Assembly (NCBI GenBank): GCA_011032825.1
Contig: JAADJZ010000006.1
Location: 744,001-808,000, forward strand
Direction of reading: 5' to 3'
DNA length: 64,000 nucleotides
Origin: Massariosphaeria phaeospora
Lineage: Eukaryota; Ascomycota; Dothideomycetes; Pleosporales
The notes below the pieces were generated by a model. The model did not search any database. It saw only the letters and a program-made list of their open reading frames with translations, and was not told the origin of the DNA. Positions 23,728 through 35,079 of this stretch are shown here, in pieces (position 1 is the stretch's first letter; the number at the start of each line of letters is the position of its first letter). The translations under genes and the position numbers were made by a program.

Positions 23728-25587
23728 ATGTCACTTTACTACGAGGCCGCTGCGGTTCTGACAAACACCGCAAATATTGGAGGCTCATTGAAGTCCCGAA
23801 TATACAACCACAAGGACCTCAAGAGCTCCCCAGCCCAAATCTTTGCGCTGGTCACTGAGGCGTCGAAATGGTCCGCGGTACTGAAGGACGTTATCGAGAA
23901 GTGTGGACTGTTCGCAGAGGAGAAGAAGGTGCGTGTCCCTTCCCAAGACGTTTCAGTCATACATGAGTACCCTCAATCCCCGAAATCGCATTATGTCCCA
24001 CGAGCGGCCTCTTCTCCATTCCGAGTGCTAACTGAACACTAGCTTACACCGATCCTCGCCCTGCTCCTAACGCATGACCTCCTTCTTTCGAAAAGCGGCG
24101 TCGCGGCTTCGGCGAACCACGTCCTCAAGCTTGCCGTTAGCAGGCACAGAGCGCGGCTCGGCGCTGAACTCACAAAGGCGCGCATACGAGGCGGGCATTC
24201 TACTCTAGACGCGTTTAGAGCTGTTGTGGATGGCGGACACCTTGACCGAGACCAGGCAACGCCGGAGCATGGCAGACGACATCCGCGATGGGTCCGGGTC
24301 AATACGCTCAAGACAACGGTGGCCGAGGAACTCTCTACCACTTTTGCAGCATACAAGGAGGCGAGTGACTTGGGCGAAGTCCTCGCTGCGCCTGGCATCT
24401 CAAAGCTCTACTTCGCAGACCCGACCATTCCCAATCTTCTTGCTCTGCCCTCCAAAGTCGATCTGAGTAAAACACAAGCATACCTTGCTGGACGCATCAT
24501 ACTCCAGGACAAGGCTTCGTGTTTTCCGGCTTGTCTACTGGACCCTCGACCCGACCATGGAGATGTCATCGATGGTTGCGCTGCGCCTGGAAACAAAGCT
24601 ACACATCTGGCCGCCATTATCTCACAACGATCGTCGGAGCAGAAGAAGGATACGAAAGTGATAGCATTCGAAAGAGATAAGGCTAGAACCGTGACTCTCG
24701 CGAAGATGGTGAACATGGCCTCGGCCGATTCGATCGTATCCATCAAGGGCGGTAGCGATTTCCTAACAGCACAACCTGACTCGCTCGAATTCGCCAATGT
24801 TGGTGCTATCCTTCTCGATCCTAGTTGTTCTGGTAGTGGTATTGTTGGCCGAGATGATACTATCAAGATGCACCTGCCCGAAGCCATGGGAGCGAAACCG
24901 AAATCCAAACCCAATCACAGCAAGAAGCGGAAACGGAATGATAATGCTGCTCGTATTTCGGACACGACTCTGCAACTAGTCCTCGACGATTCTCCACCCG
25001 AGGAGACACCCGTTATCGACAACCTCTCCGAACGTCTTAGTGCTCTTTCCACCTTCCAACTACGTATTCTCACCCACGCCATGCAATTCCCGCAGGTGCA
25101 GAGAATCTCTTATTCCACGTGTTCCGTTTATTGTGAAGAAAATGAGAGTGTCGTGTTCCAAGCTCTATGCTCTTCGATCGCACAGGAGCGTGGCTGGAAG
25201 ATGTTGGATCGGGGTGATCAAATGGATGGACTGAAGAAATGGGAAAAGCGGGGCGTTTGGGACCGGGGCGAACTGGGTGCAGAGTTCGAGGCGATTGCAG
25301 AACGGAAAGAACATATCCTTGATGCGTGTATACGGTGCGAGAAAGGGACAGCAGACGGCACTATGGGATTTTTCGTGGCAGCCTTCGTTCGAGACGAGCA
25401 CGCTCTTGACATCCAGTCCAAAACGAGTGGAAAAATGGAACAGCAAGCTACCCGAGACGACACCGATGAAGAATGGAACGGCTTCAGCGATAGAGAAGAC
25501 GCTGAGCTGAATGGTGATCGAAATGGAAACAATGTAGAAACACGCAAGAAATCAAATGCGAAGAAGAGGAAGGTACGCGGCAGATAG
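23728..25587 (+). CDS. 25S rRNA cytosine-C5 methyltransferase, Rcm1/NSUN5 family
   Basis: Exons 23728-23928 and 24043-25587 (581 aa). The N-terminal MSLYYEAAAVL and the block RWVRVNTLKTT are typical of the family. The SAM site is DGCAAPGNKATHLAA (about 244-258), motif IV is LLDPSCSGSGIVGR with Cys at about 329, and motif VI is YSTCSVYCEENE with Cys at about 427. The two cysteines are the catalytic pair of RNA m5C methyltransferases. Yeast Rcm1 methylates C2278 of 25S rRNA in the nucleolus. The C-terminal 60 residues are acidic then very basic (KKRKVRGR), a probable nuclear/nucleolar signal. An insertion with KPNHSKKRKRND sits between motifs IV and VI. The gene runs head to tail with the SRA/YDG gene 268 bases downstream. 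Confidence 0.93.
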
Positions 25588-25855
25588 ATGGTGGGGCGTC
25601 GCGATATAGCAATGTCGTCCAACTCATAGCGAGAACAGCAAGAACGTACAGCGCAGCAACACTTACCACTTCCAAAAAACAACAATGCTACCTGCTGCCC
25701 TCCCGGGAAAGTCTTTCCTTTATGCCAGGAAGAGTGCTGCGCATGTTTACTGCTTCATTGGGCTTCCTCCTCCGAAGTACTGATTGATCAACCCATACTA
25801 TTCTCGCATTGTTCGCTTTTAACGCACTTGTACAATTATATGACAAACGAGAGTC

Positions 25856-27427
25856 ATGACGACCACTCCAGCAAGCGATCTTTCACGCTCAAGGCTTCGT
25901 GCAATAGCCACTTGGATCCGTGACGATTTGGACGTCATGGTTGCTCGGGAAGGCCCAGAATGGATCCCATCTGACGACGTTATCAAACTCCATGACATCT
26001 TTCAAGCGTTGTGTAGTTCAAGAACTATCACGTTATTGGACTTGCGAGCAACAGGTATTCATCGAGCTGTGTTGGAAGTTGCAGGTTTGGCTACTAGATG
26101 GCCAGGACGATTAGCCGATGATTGTGACAAGATTATTGCGACCTGGACGGCAAGATTCGGACGGCTGGACCAGCTGCATCCTTTCCTCTATGGCAGAGGT
26201 GGACGACTGGAGACTATTGCTCAAGCTGATGATTTGTCGAAAGCTGTAAGTGATCGTTATATGTTTTTTCCTAGGCCCAAGTGCGCGTTTTGACCAGTTT
26301 CCAGGGTCTGATCAAACGATGGCAGCGTCTTTGTCCTACGAAATTAGCCTTGAAAAAGTCTCACAGACAGGGTAACTCAGGCTTTGTGGCTGGGTCGTGA
26401 GTGGTTCTACCGTGCTGCAAACGACTGGAACGTCCATCTGATCTGCATAGGTGGTGGCTCACTCCTCTGCTGGCGTACCACGCGGGCATCATAGACCTCG
26501 ACACCACTAAGAACGGAATATGTTACGACAAGTCTTGCGTTTATGCGATACTACTGCTGGATCGAGACGAGTGGGAAGCGCCAACGGATACGACTTTTAT
26601 CTATCGGTGCAATTCATCCAAAAAAGGTCGAGCCCGACTTTGCGCTGCAACTCCCCAGAGTAGAGGTCCCATTCGAGTTCTTCGTAGTCACAGCATCCAC
26701 AGCATGTGGGGACCTAAGGCGGGGGTCAGATATGACGGCTTGTCAATCATTCATTTCGTTGCCTTGTCCGCCCGCTAAACAAATACTTAGATACCGAGTT
26801 ACCGGCTGGTCTATTCACCAACTCAAGTCGAAGGACCCTCTCGGACCAGATGCCTCATTTGGCGACATCATCTACGATATCTCATTCCAACGTGACGATC
26901 CAACGCCTATGAGTGAGGTTATGTCGCACCCTACCGCTGCTGAGGTCGATGACTATACTGAGTACAAGCGCCTCAGGCGGTTTCATCGAGAAGAAACTCT
27001 TCAAGTAGCAACTGGGAAGCTGCAACATACAAACACGCATGCTCCTGCAGCAAAGGCCGCACCTCCAATTCAAGGGCACCTCGCACCAGCGATCCAAGGA
27101 CACCTCGCCCCTAAGCTGCAACTGCAAGCTCTACAGCCGTCGCCTACCGCCTCTCGAAAAACCACATTCAAAGTACCCCTTCCAACCATCAAAGACTCTA
27201 AATCATCGTCCGTCAAGCCCGTGGAGGAAGAACCACCGCTCAGCCCACAGACCCTCAAGCTTCGGCTCCCACCAAAAACGAGCCACCGACCCACTATCCA
27301 ACCTATGCAGCGGAAGTCAAGTGACTCGCTGCCAAGAGTTGTCTCCCCAGCAAGCAGCAATCGTAGTGGCAGAAGCCAGCAATCCGACATGAGGGAAATC
27401 GCACCCTGGATTGAGTACGATTCCTAG
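25856..27427 (+). CDS. SRA/YDG-domain protein
   Basis: Exons 25856-26245, 26305-26396, 26451-26741 and 26791-27427 (469 aa); phases agree. The SRA-like core begins with GSWWLTPLLAYHAGI, continues with KSCVYAILLLDRDEWEAP and PIRVLRSHSIHSMWGPKAG, and reaches VRYDGLYRVTGWSIHQL. The YDG signature is joined to YRVTGW across intron 3 (26742-26790, weak GTCAAT donor, good GCTAAAC branch). SRA domains bind modified or hemimethylated cytosine (UHRF1, plant SUVH). The segment between the Tyr-containing strand and the YDG motif is much shorter than in UHRF1, so an NKR-like finger may be missing. The N-terminal 130 residues are helical and unassigned. The C-terminal 170 residues are Pro/Ser/Lys-rich and probably disordered, with GHLAPA/GHLAPK repeats. 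I infer a nuclear chromatin reader; ligand binding is not shown. Confidence 0.8.
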
Positions 27428-27773
27428 TCTAATTGTGCCTTACACCTATTGTACCTATTATCCTTAGTACACACGGTTCCATGATCACCTCGGTAGCTAG
27501 ACTAGCAATAGAGGTCTTGCTTGCAATTCCAGTTCCCTAAACTTTCTAGAATATGCCAATCGCCTACGAGTGTCCATAGTATGTAGCTTCGAAGCAAGCC
27601 CTAGACTTACTTAAGAGAAGTAGAGTTTGTACCTAGACGGTTCGATATAATCCGAACCAAACCGAACACAACCCCTAGGCTTAAAGCTATAGCACGGGGA
27701 GGCCTGGACAGACTACTAATAGGAACTTCTGCTAAAGCTTAGGAACCTGCTTATTTAGTAACAGTGTTGCAGC

Positions 27774-28180
27774 GTCTGTAAAGGTAGACGAAAAAATGTA
27801 TTAGGAATCAGGCCTGCTATACAAAGGTAGATTGAATAGCCCGCGATATCTGCAGGCTTAAGCGCAAGTATACTAGAACAGACTGTCAGCATAACCGTTC
27901 TTAGAGCTTCATATAATTCTACCTACTGACTACAACTATTTTGTAGAGTTGTTACAAGCACGCGAAATAAGGTCTTGGAAAACAGGGCTATCGCTAACAA
28001 AGGTAGACTGGAGATACTCGATATCCGCAAGCTCAAGCGCGAGTACTCCGTACACCAAGACAAACTGCTAACAAGACCTAACTTAGGCTTCGCAAAACGT
28101 ACAGCATCTGCTAGCTGCAACTTCTCTCGCGTCGTCTGTACAACTATACACGAAAACAGGTGTTAGGAACCAAGAAAAGA
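27774..28180. repeat. diverged tandem repeat of about 180 bp, RIP-like
   Basis: GTCTGTA recurs at 27774 and 28134, 360 bases apart, with a diverged middle copy between them. ACAAAGGTAGA recurs at 27821 and 27997 (176 apart), each followed by related sequence (GCAGGCTTAAGCGCAAGTA against GCAAGCTCAAGCGCGAGTA). Differences are largely C/T and G/A. A weaker earlier copy may begin near 27,600. The source family is not recognised. Confidence 0.65.
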
Positions 28181-28456
28181 ACACCCTCAACAGTAACTCG
28201 CTCCTGCGGGGCGCTTAATCCTTTCCCGCTAACCCCGCGATAGGCCATTGTTCAACGCGCCCCAGCTCAGCTCAACTTGGCGTTATTAGCCTGTACTCCT
28301 CCTTGCGTCTAGACTGCTCCGAGCTCTATTTTTGCGATGGCGAGGGCTAATTAGCCTACTTTTTTGTACTACGGGAGGAGTGGTGCCAGGTGAATGGTGA
28401 GTGGGAGGTAGGACGGGCGGCTCTGCGGGAGAGTGGGGAATGGGGATGGGGGGTTT

Positions 28457-28481
28457 GATGGATGGATGGATGGATAGATGG
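28457..28481. repeat. (GATG)n microsatellite
   Basis: About six tandem GATG/GATA tetranucleotides. Confidence 0.8.
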
Positions 28482-29571
28482 AGATTGCGTGTTTCTATGT
28501 TTGTTTCGGCGACGTGGAAGCGTGTGGTTGTATGTTGATGTTGTACGTGCCGAGACACATGGTCGAGTCCAGGGAAACGGAGAACTGTTAGTCAATGATG
28601 AGAACTGGTAAACAGAACAGACCAGATGTTTCTTGCTTTGCTGCGCCCCGATTCTCCAAACACAGCCCGCAAGACAGCACCTATGCATCTACACAGTCAT
28701 ATATCTCCTTATCCATCAGCAACTACACCATCAAATCTCATCTCAACTCCCTCTCACTCCAGCTCATCCTACCCAAGCACATCATCACCGCAAACCCCCA
28801 TCCCATCTCAAGCCGCCTCACCACCACCACCACCATCACCCAAACTCCCCAAAATAGCCCACATCCATCCAGCCGCCCGCCTATCCGCTAATCTCCCCGA
28901 ATACACTCTAGCCTTCCACCTCCCAGTGCACCCCCTCGCCCGATCCTCGCTACCACATCCCGCAAGCGCCCGCCTCGCACAGACGCCTGACCAATCGCGC
29001 GCTGACGGACCTATTTTTGCCCACCCAGGCGCCGTGCTCGAACCGCAGACCGCGACTGCTCAGTCGTGGCAAACCAAAGCAGTGGCCGGCATGCGTGTGG
29101 CTAATTGAAAACAAGATAATGGAGCGAAAAAATGGCAGAGAAGGCGTACATACATATACGACGCTGGCCTCGAAGGTCTGTGTTTGTTCAGTCAGTCAAG
29201 TTGCAAGTTCCAATTGATTCAGTCCCTGTTTTCCTGTTCCCTTCCCGAGTCCGTTTTTATTGTGTTTGGTCGAGATCTGGGATCTCCTTGTTTGTTTTTT
29301 GTTTTCTTCCGCTCACCTACCGTACTCTATTTTCTCACGCCAGCCATCGTCTACTTCGGGTGCTCCGTGCGAAAAGACTAGACGATTAGTACTGTGTGCT
29401 ATTTCCAGCGCTTTGTAATTTCGCCCGAACGAAGAGATTGACAGACACCCGAGAGATCAAGGTCTACGACGATTTGCGCTCTTTGCTTGGATATAATAAG
29501 TCCGCATCTACATCGCTTCCGAGTCCCATATCCCCAGGCTCATCTACGACACCCAATCGACCATTCCGACA

Positions 29572-30355
29572 ATGATCTTCACCAACTCTATCATCGCGCT
29601 TATCTTGGCCCTTGCGCCGGCTACTCTCTTCGCGGCTCCAACAAAGACCGAGGATTCGCTGTCGAATTTGCTTGCCAAACGGCTTCTTCCCGCTGAAGCT
29701 GTCAAGGCGCTCGAGAATGGTCCCTGTGACATGTCGTTCGCAGCAATGCCTACTGGTATGTCTCTCTTTGACTATCCACATCTTTGATGCCTAACGACTA
29801 ACACCTGCTGTAGCTCCCACACCCCTTCCTGCCCCAGCGATTGGTCTCACCCTCTCACACGTCGCCATCGGCCGCGGCACTCAAAACTACACCTGCGCAT
29901 CCGCTTCGGCGACCGAAACACCCAAAGCCGTAGGCGCAGTCGCCCAACTCTTCAACGCATCGTGTTCTGCTGTCCGTGCCCCTGGTGTTCTTGCCGACGT
30001 CACCGCTCTCGCTCTCAAGTATCCCGTGCCCAATCACGACTTCGCTAAGCATATGCTTTCCGGACATCACGAGTTCACTGACAAGGGCGTACCGCTCTTC
30101 CTTCTCGAGACCCCCATTGTCAAGTACGGATATGTCCAGGCCAAACTGAACGCCACCTCGAAGGCTCCGGATACTGCGAGTAAGGGACCGAATGATCTTG
30201 GGAGCGTGGCGTGGTTGAAGCTCAACGCTACTGAGGGTGACTACAAGGAAGTGTACCGGCTGAACACTGCAGGTGGTGTTGCGCCAAAGACCTGCGAGGG
30301 TGTCACTGGTGGCTTCACCGTCGAGTACGCTGCCGAGTACTGGTTCTGGAAATAA
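29572..30355 (+). CDS. secreted DUF3455-family protein
   Basis: Exons 29572-29755 and 29814-30355 (241 aa), with the intron splitting Ala62 in phase. A signal peptide is clear: MIFTNSIIALILALAPATLFA, with cleavage likely before APTK. The mature part has LPAPAIGLTLSHVAIGRGTQNYTC, the usual opening of fungal DUF3455 proteins, then several N-glycosylation sites (NYT, NAS, NAT), the block GHHEFTDKGVPLF, and a C-terminal VEYAAEYWFWK. Four cysteines in the mature protein could form disulphides. No enzymatic function is established for this family, and I assign none. The 3' end faces the gpi3 stop. Confidence 0.85.
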
Positions 30356-30842
30356 AGATCCAAAATTGTTGAAGCGATTGATGAGGGAGGAATGGTGTTG
30401 ATCTTACATCCATGTACAGAGCATTTGTCGGCGTTCGGGATGACTTTGTTAGCGACCTGCATATCCATAGCCCTCGTTGGCTCGTATATAGTATACATTC
30501 TTGCCGATAGCTGTAGTGTCCCGAGTCCGGATGGACAAGGGACACTCCAAGTAATCGTAATATTTAAATCTTCAGATACTCTCCAGTCAGATGCATCGGT
30601 CCTCTAAACGAAGAGCATTCGTCCTGTTAAGTGCCAATGAGCTCATCGTAGGCTGCATGAACCGCCCATTCTGATGGTCATCTCAGAGGTGCCTGGAAAT
30701 CGCTGTAACCCGGATCCGTCAGGTGCGGGTCGCTGAATGGAGAGGGCGTGGAATCGCCTCACTGCTCCACGCCATCAAATACTCCCTCCACTTGGAGTTC
30801 TTGAGCGTGCTTGTTTTGCAGAAGGTGTTTGGAAGGCCTTGT
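30356..30842. other. shared 3' region of the DUF3455 and gpi3 genes
   Basis: 487 bases between convergent stop codons; nothing gene-like seen. Confidence 0.4.
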
Positions 30843-32569
30843 CTAGCTCTCCACTTCTTCTTCTCGTTTCTCTCTTCGACGTCGAGAACTCCTCTTTCTG
30901 CCAATGCCACTTCCATCTTTAAGAAGATCGCTGTCTTGCTCTTTGCTAGCCCCAGGATTCTTCTTAGGCCAGTTCCGGGCTATATCAATCCGTGATCTAG
31001 GCGCAGATATCTCCAGGAAAACGTATAGCAGGTAATCGACGATGGCGCACAAACAAAAAAGCTTACCCGCCCAGATACCACATCCGTAGTATCTCTTCAG
31101 TCTCTCAATGAGCGCAAAACTTTGGACTCCAGCGCGTCCTCTTGTAGCACTCCAGGCACCACCAGCACCTGCACCTTGGTAGAACTCGTCATGGCTTAAA
31201 GCCCCACTGATCCCGTCGTAGACTCTTTCTGTCCGTTGCGCGACGTCCGTCCATGAGTACATCTGCTTCACTTGATTGTGAAAGAGCTCCGTCCTGACTT
31301 TTCCTTCTCTTAATTTCCAGATTGCACGCTCAGTAGCTGCCACAATATCGTCTTCTTCTGGAGCGGCAAACTCGGTCATGTGGCCAGGTAACACCTCGGG
31401 GATCCCACCCACTCGGGTACACACCACGTACAACCCGCAAGATGCCGCTTCAACAATAACTGTACCAAACGCTTCGGTGAGCGAAGGGTGTAGGTAAATG
31501 TGGCCTTGGACCATGACATCCCGGACCTCCTCATGTCGGATCGGCCCGAGAAGAGAGACCTTTTCTTGCAACACATTTCGTTCGATGGTTTGCTCCAGAT
31601 CAATAGCTTTGGGCCCGCTGCCGGCGATTATGAAGCGAACGTTCGGTTGCGATGCAAGGATGCGAGGGATCGCGGCAATGAGGAGATCGGTGCCTTTGTT
31701 ATAGAAGAGCCGCGAAATCACCACTATGGTAATGATATCCTGAGGCTTGATCGGCCGAGGGGGACCGGGTGCGTTGCGTTTACGGGAGTCGTGAGAGTTG
31801 TGGGAGAGTGGTCTAAAGTTCTCAGCGACGACAGCGTTCGGTATGACGGAGACCATTAGTGGGTCGAGGGAAGCTCTGAGGACTGTGTTCTCCTTGCTAA
31901 TAGCTGTTAGCTAGACCTATAAAGGGAAACAGGGCTTCTACCACGTATGACTGACGCAGATAACATGGTCCACATCGCTGAGCGTGAACTTCAGCAACTT
32001 GTTGGTGAGGATGCTGGCCGCGTCCGCAAAGCCGAACAAGCTATGGTCGGTGAATACTGTCCTTAACCCCATGGTCCGCGCGTGCAGTATAGCTTCGTTG
32101 CAGAGGCTGCTAAGACTGCCATGGCCGTGCACGATCTCGATTCGTTCGCGGATTACGATGTTCCGGAAGATTGGGAAGAACGAGAAGACGGTGGGGAAGG
32201 TTGTTTCACGGTAGATGACCCAGAACGGTACGTGGTAGACTTTGAGCCCGTTGGTAAGATAGCGCACACCGGTGCGACCCGCATATGCGTGTGTTATAAT
32301 GATGACCTTGTGGCCGCGGTCTATGAGTTTCTGGACGCTTGTAAGTCTATGCGCGTAAAGTGAGGAGGCCAGCCAACTTACACTTGACAGCTGGTATATG
32401 TGGCTTTCCACTCCGCCTGGTTCCGTGAGCAATATGCCTCGAAACAGTCCTCAGAAGCCATCATACCGGGCTGTGGAAAGAAGAAGTCACTGATCATACT
32501 GCTTGTGGGTGAGTTTGGTGGACAGATAGCTCCGGCCCAGGCAGTGACTTACGCAATATTGTACGGCAT
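30843..32569 (-). CDS. GPI-GlcNAc transferase catalytic subunit (Gpi3/PIG-A)
   Basis: Five exons on the minus strand: 32569-32553, 32498-32467, 32416-32382, 32330-31945 and 31896-30843 (507 aa), all in phase. The first three exons are only 17, 32 and 35 nt; together they give [20 protein letters not shown] and then SHIYQLSS, the classic PIG-A start. The GT4 glycosyltransferase body follows: [37 protein letters not shown], and the EX7E motif EAFGTVIVE. Near the C-terminus, [23 protein letters not shown] is the single membrane anchor, followed by a basic cytosolic tail of about 60 residues. It transfers GlcNAc from UDP-GlcNAc to phosphatidylinositol on the ER face, the first step of GPI-anchor synthesis. 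It is divergent from dbp6 across 239 bases. Confidence 0.95.
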
Positions 32570-32808
32570 CTTGACAGATGTCGAGGACAGCTTCCTCGAT
32601 GTAGAGCAGACGAGCGAGACATGGCAGGTCTGCCTGGTAGCGACAGAGGGCAATGGTGGTGTCGCATCGCCCGCGAGCAGATGAAGCTGCGCGTCATTGG
32701 CGATCGGTGGTCCCAACCGCCGCGAACTCTTGGCATTCGACTTTCCTCGAAGGCTCGAACAACCGTTGAAACTTTTTGCGAACTACGCCGACATCGCCCA
32801 CGTCCAAG
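32570..32808. promoter_or_regulatory. bidirectional promoter region gpi3/dbp6
   Basis: Only 239 bases separate the two start codons, so both leaders and core promoters must share this stretch. I see no TATA box. Specific factor sites were not resolved. Confidence 0.5.
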
Positions 32809-35079
32809 ATGCCTGCCCAGGTGCACAAGGGATTGACTCCAACCAAATCCGCGATCCGCAAGACGTCGCCGTCCTCTTCGTTACTTGCGCAAAACGGAAG
32901 CAAGAGCGAGTCGCCTCATCCAACCCACCATGAGAGGAAGAAATCCAAGAAGAGGAGGGTTGACCAAACCGCTCCGGCAGTGGAGTCTTCAAGTAGCATG
33001 TCGCTGCCCGCAGAGGCAGAGGTGGTTGTAGACGTCGCGACACGCAAGAAGTCGATCATGAAGCGCAAACGAGAAGCGCAGACGGACGGAGCAGACCAGG
33101 ACGACAGTTCTACACCGAAGAAGCACAAGGCGATATTCTCGAAGTTCGAGAAATCCTCCAAGCTAGCAGAGGAGGCGCGTAAAACTGCTGTACCCCAGGA
33201 AGCAGAACCGGAGAAGGAGGAAGACCAGCTTCATGGTAAGTTTCACATGCGCAAGCGGAGACTACGACTCTGACATGGCATTGTAGACTTGGAGCCGCTC
33301 CCACAACCTGCCCCAGTCCCCGAGCCAGTTTTCAACCCGACCTACTCAACGCTGCCTACGTGGCTGGCGAAGCCCGTCACCATCGAATCGTCCAAAACGG
33401 TTCCTTTCGATACATTAGGGGTGCAATCGCTGTTCTTGAAGAAACTAGAAAAGCAGGGATACAAGGAAGCATTAGCAGTCCAGTCCGCGCTACTCCCTAT
33501 GTTGCATCCTGGATTGGAACAGCATCTTGGGGACATCTGTGTGTCCGCGAAGACTGGGTCAGGGAAAACACTTGCGTATCTACTTCCCGTTGTTGAGGCG
33601 CTGAAAGACCGTGTCACTCCAACACTCTCCGCCATTGTGGTCGTTCCGAGTCGACAGCTGGTCGATCAAGCCCTGCAAGTCGCGGAAGAATTGTGCTCTG
33701 GCACGAAACTAAAAGTCGGAACCGCTGTTGGAAATGTTCCTTTTGCGGCTGAACAAAAGCACCTGGTCAGGATTTCGGCCCGATATCGTCCCCAGCGCGC
33801 ACAGGAATTGCAAGATAAGGCAGCCCGACAACTTGAGAGTGGGTTCATGGAACGAAGTGGGATTCTGGCTGATATGATGAACATGCCTATCGACCATGTT
33901 CCTCATTACGAATCCAGCGTAGACATTCTCATTTGTACTCCAGGACGACTGGTAGAACACATCGATTCCACCACCGGTTTCCTCTTGCGCTCTGTCAGAT
34001 GGCTGGTAATAGACGAAGCGGATCAATTGCTGAATCAAGATTTCCAGGGCTGGGCCAACATCCTGATGGACGCTCTACATGGCGACACCCCCGAGGATTT
34101 CCTTAGTATGCAAGAACAGCTTCGGAAGCGCAGACGGGGTTCCAAATGGTCCGCCGCTTTGTCAAAGCAAAAAGAACTTACGAAGATCGTGCTCAGCGCT
34201 ACAATGGAAAGCGATTTGACGAAGCTAGGGACATTAAGGCTGAAGAGGCCAAGATTAGTAGTCGTGAAGGACGACACTAAAGAAGTACAGTCGCTGACCA
34301 GTGAGGGTAGTATGTACGAATTGCCTTCTACTCTGGATGAGTATGCAATACGTGTAGGAGATGGTTCAAACAAGCCGCTGTACCTACTCTATCTGCTTCT
34401 GCATCATATCTTCAAAGACGAGAACACCACCACGGACGTCATTGGAACCACCCCAGAAGACGCAAGCACCGATAGTTCAGACGACTCGGACTCCGAATCC
34501 TCAGCATCTGATAGTGAGGAAGAAAACGAGAGCCATAAAACAAATCCGTCGAGGTCAATATCCCGCCACAAAGGCCGCGTACTGATATTCACGAAGAGCA
34601 ACGAGAACGCGTCACGACTCTCTCATCTACTCTCTATGCTGCAGCCCGACCTGAAGGACTACATCAAAACCATGAGCCCTTCGTCGACCGCCAAAGCCTC
34701 TAAGAAAACCCTACGATCCTTCAGCGCGGGTACTACTAAAATACTCATAGCCTCAGATGCAGCGTCCCGCGGTCTTGACGTCCCGGACATCACCCATGTT
34801 ATCAACTACGACATACCGTCCAGCGTGACCAGCTACGTGCATCGGGTCGGCCGTACCGCGCGCGCAGGCAAGGCCGGCGAGGCATGGACGCTCTTCACCA
34901 AATCCGAAGCCGCCTGGTTCCTGAACGTCCTGACCCGCGGCGACGCGGTCCGGCGAGGCCCCAAGACGGTCCAGCGAGTCTGGCTGGCGCAACGCGACGT
35001 GACCTGGGACCGGAGGAGGACGTACAAAGAAGCACTGCAGAAGCTGCAGGGAGCTGTGGGGGGCGCTGCGGACGGCTAG
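32809..35079 (+). CDS. DEAD-box RNA helicase Dbp6 (60S ribosome assembly)
   Basis: Exons 32809-33235 and 33287-35079 (739 aa; yeast Dbp6 is 629). The first 145 residues are Lys/Ser/Glu-rich with KKSKKRR and KKSIMKRKR, likely nucleolar signals. Helicase motifs in order: Q-like VQSALLP, I AKTGSGKT (about 230), Ia VVPSRQL, Ib TPGRLVEH, II DEAD (about 385), III LSATM, V SRGLDVPDITHVINYD and VI HRVGRTARAG (about 660). An acidic insertion (TDSSDDSDSESSASDSEEENES) separates the two RecA lobes. The region LFLKKLEKQGYKEALAVQ before motif I is Dbp6-like. Dbp6 acts with Npa1 and others in early pre-60S particles. The assignment among DEAD-box subfamilies rests on the Q-motif region and the overall pattern. 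Confidence 0.9.

Larger units (their letters stand above)
27428..29571. other. gene-poor region with decayed repeats
   Basis: About 2.1 kb without a gene I can support. It holds a diverged tandem array (about 27,600-28,180), a GGTTCG/CGAACC inverted repeat at 27639-27658 and a GATG microsatellite. An open frame at 28626-29108 (160 codons) is Ser/Pro/His-rich and translates C-rich low-complexity DNA; it has no recognisable domain. Confidence 0.5.

Noticed and set aside
28626..29108. 160-codon open frame in the repeat region
   Set aside because: Ser/Pro/His-rich translation of C-rich low-complexity DNA; no domain, no introns and no promoter signal. Kept only as part of the intergenic note.
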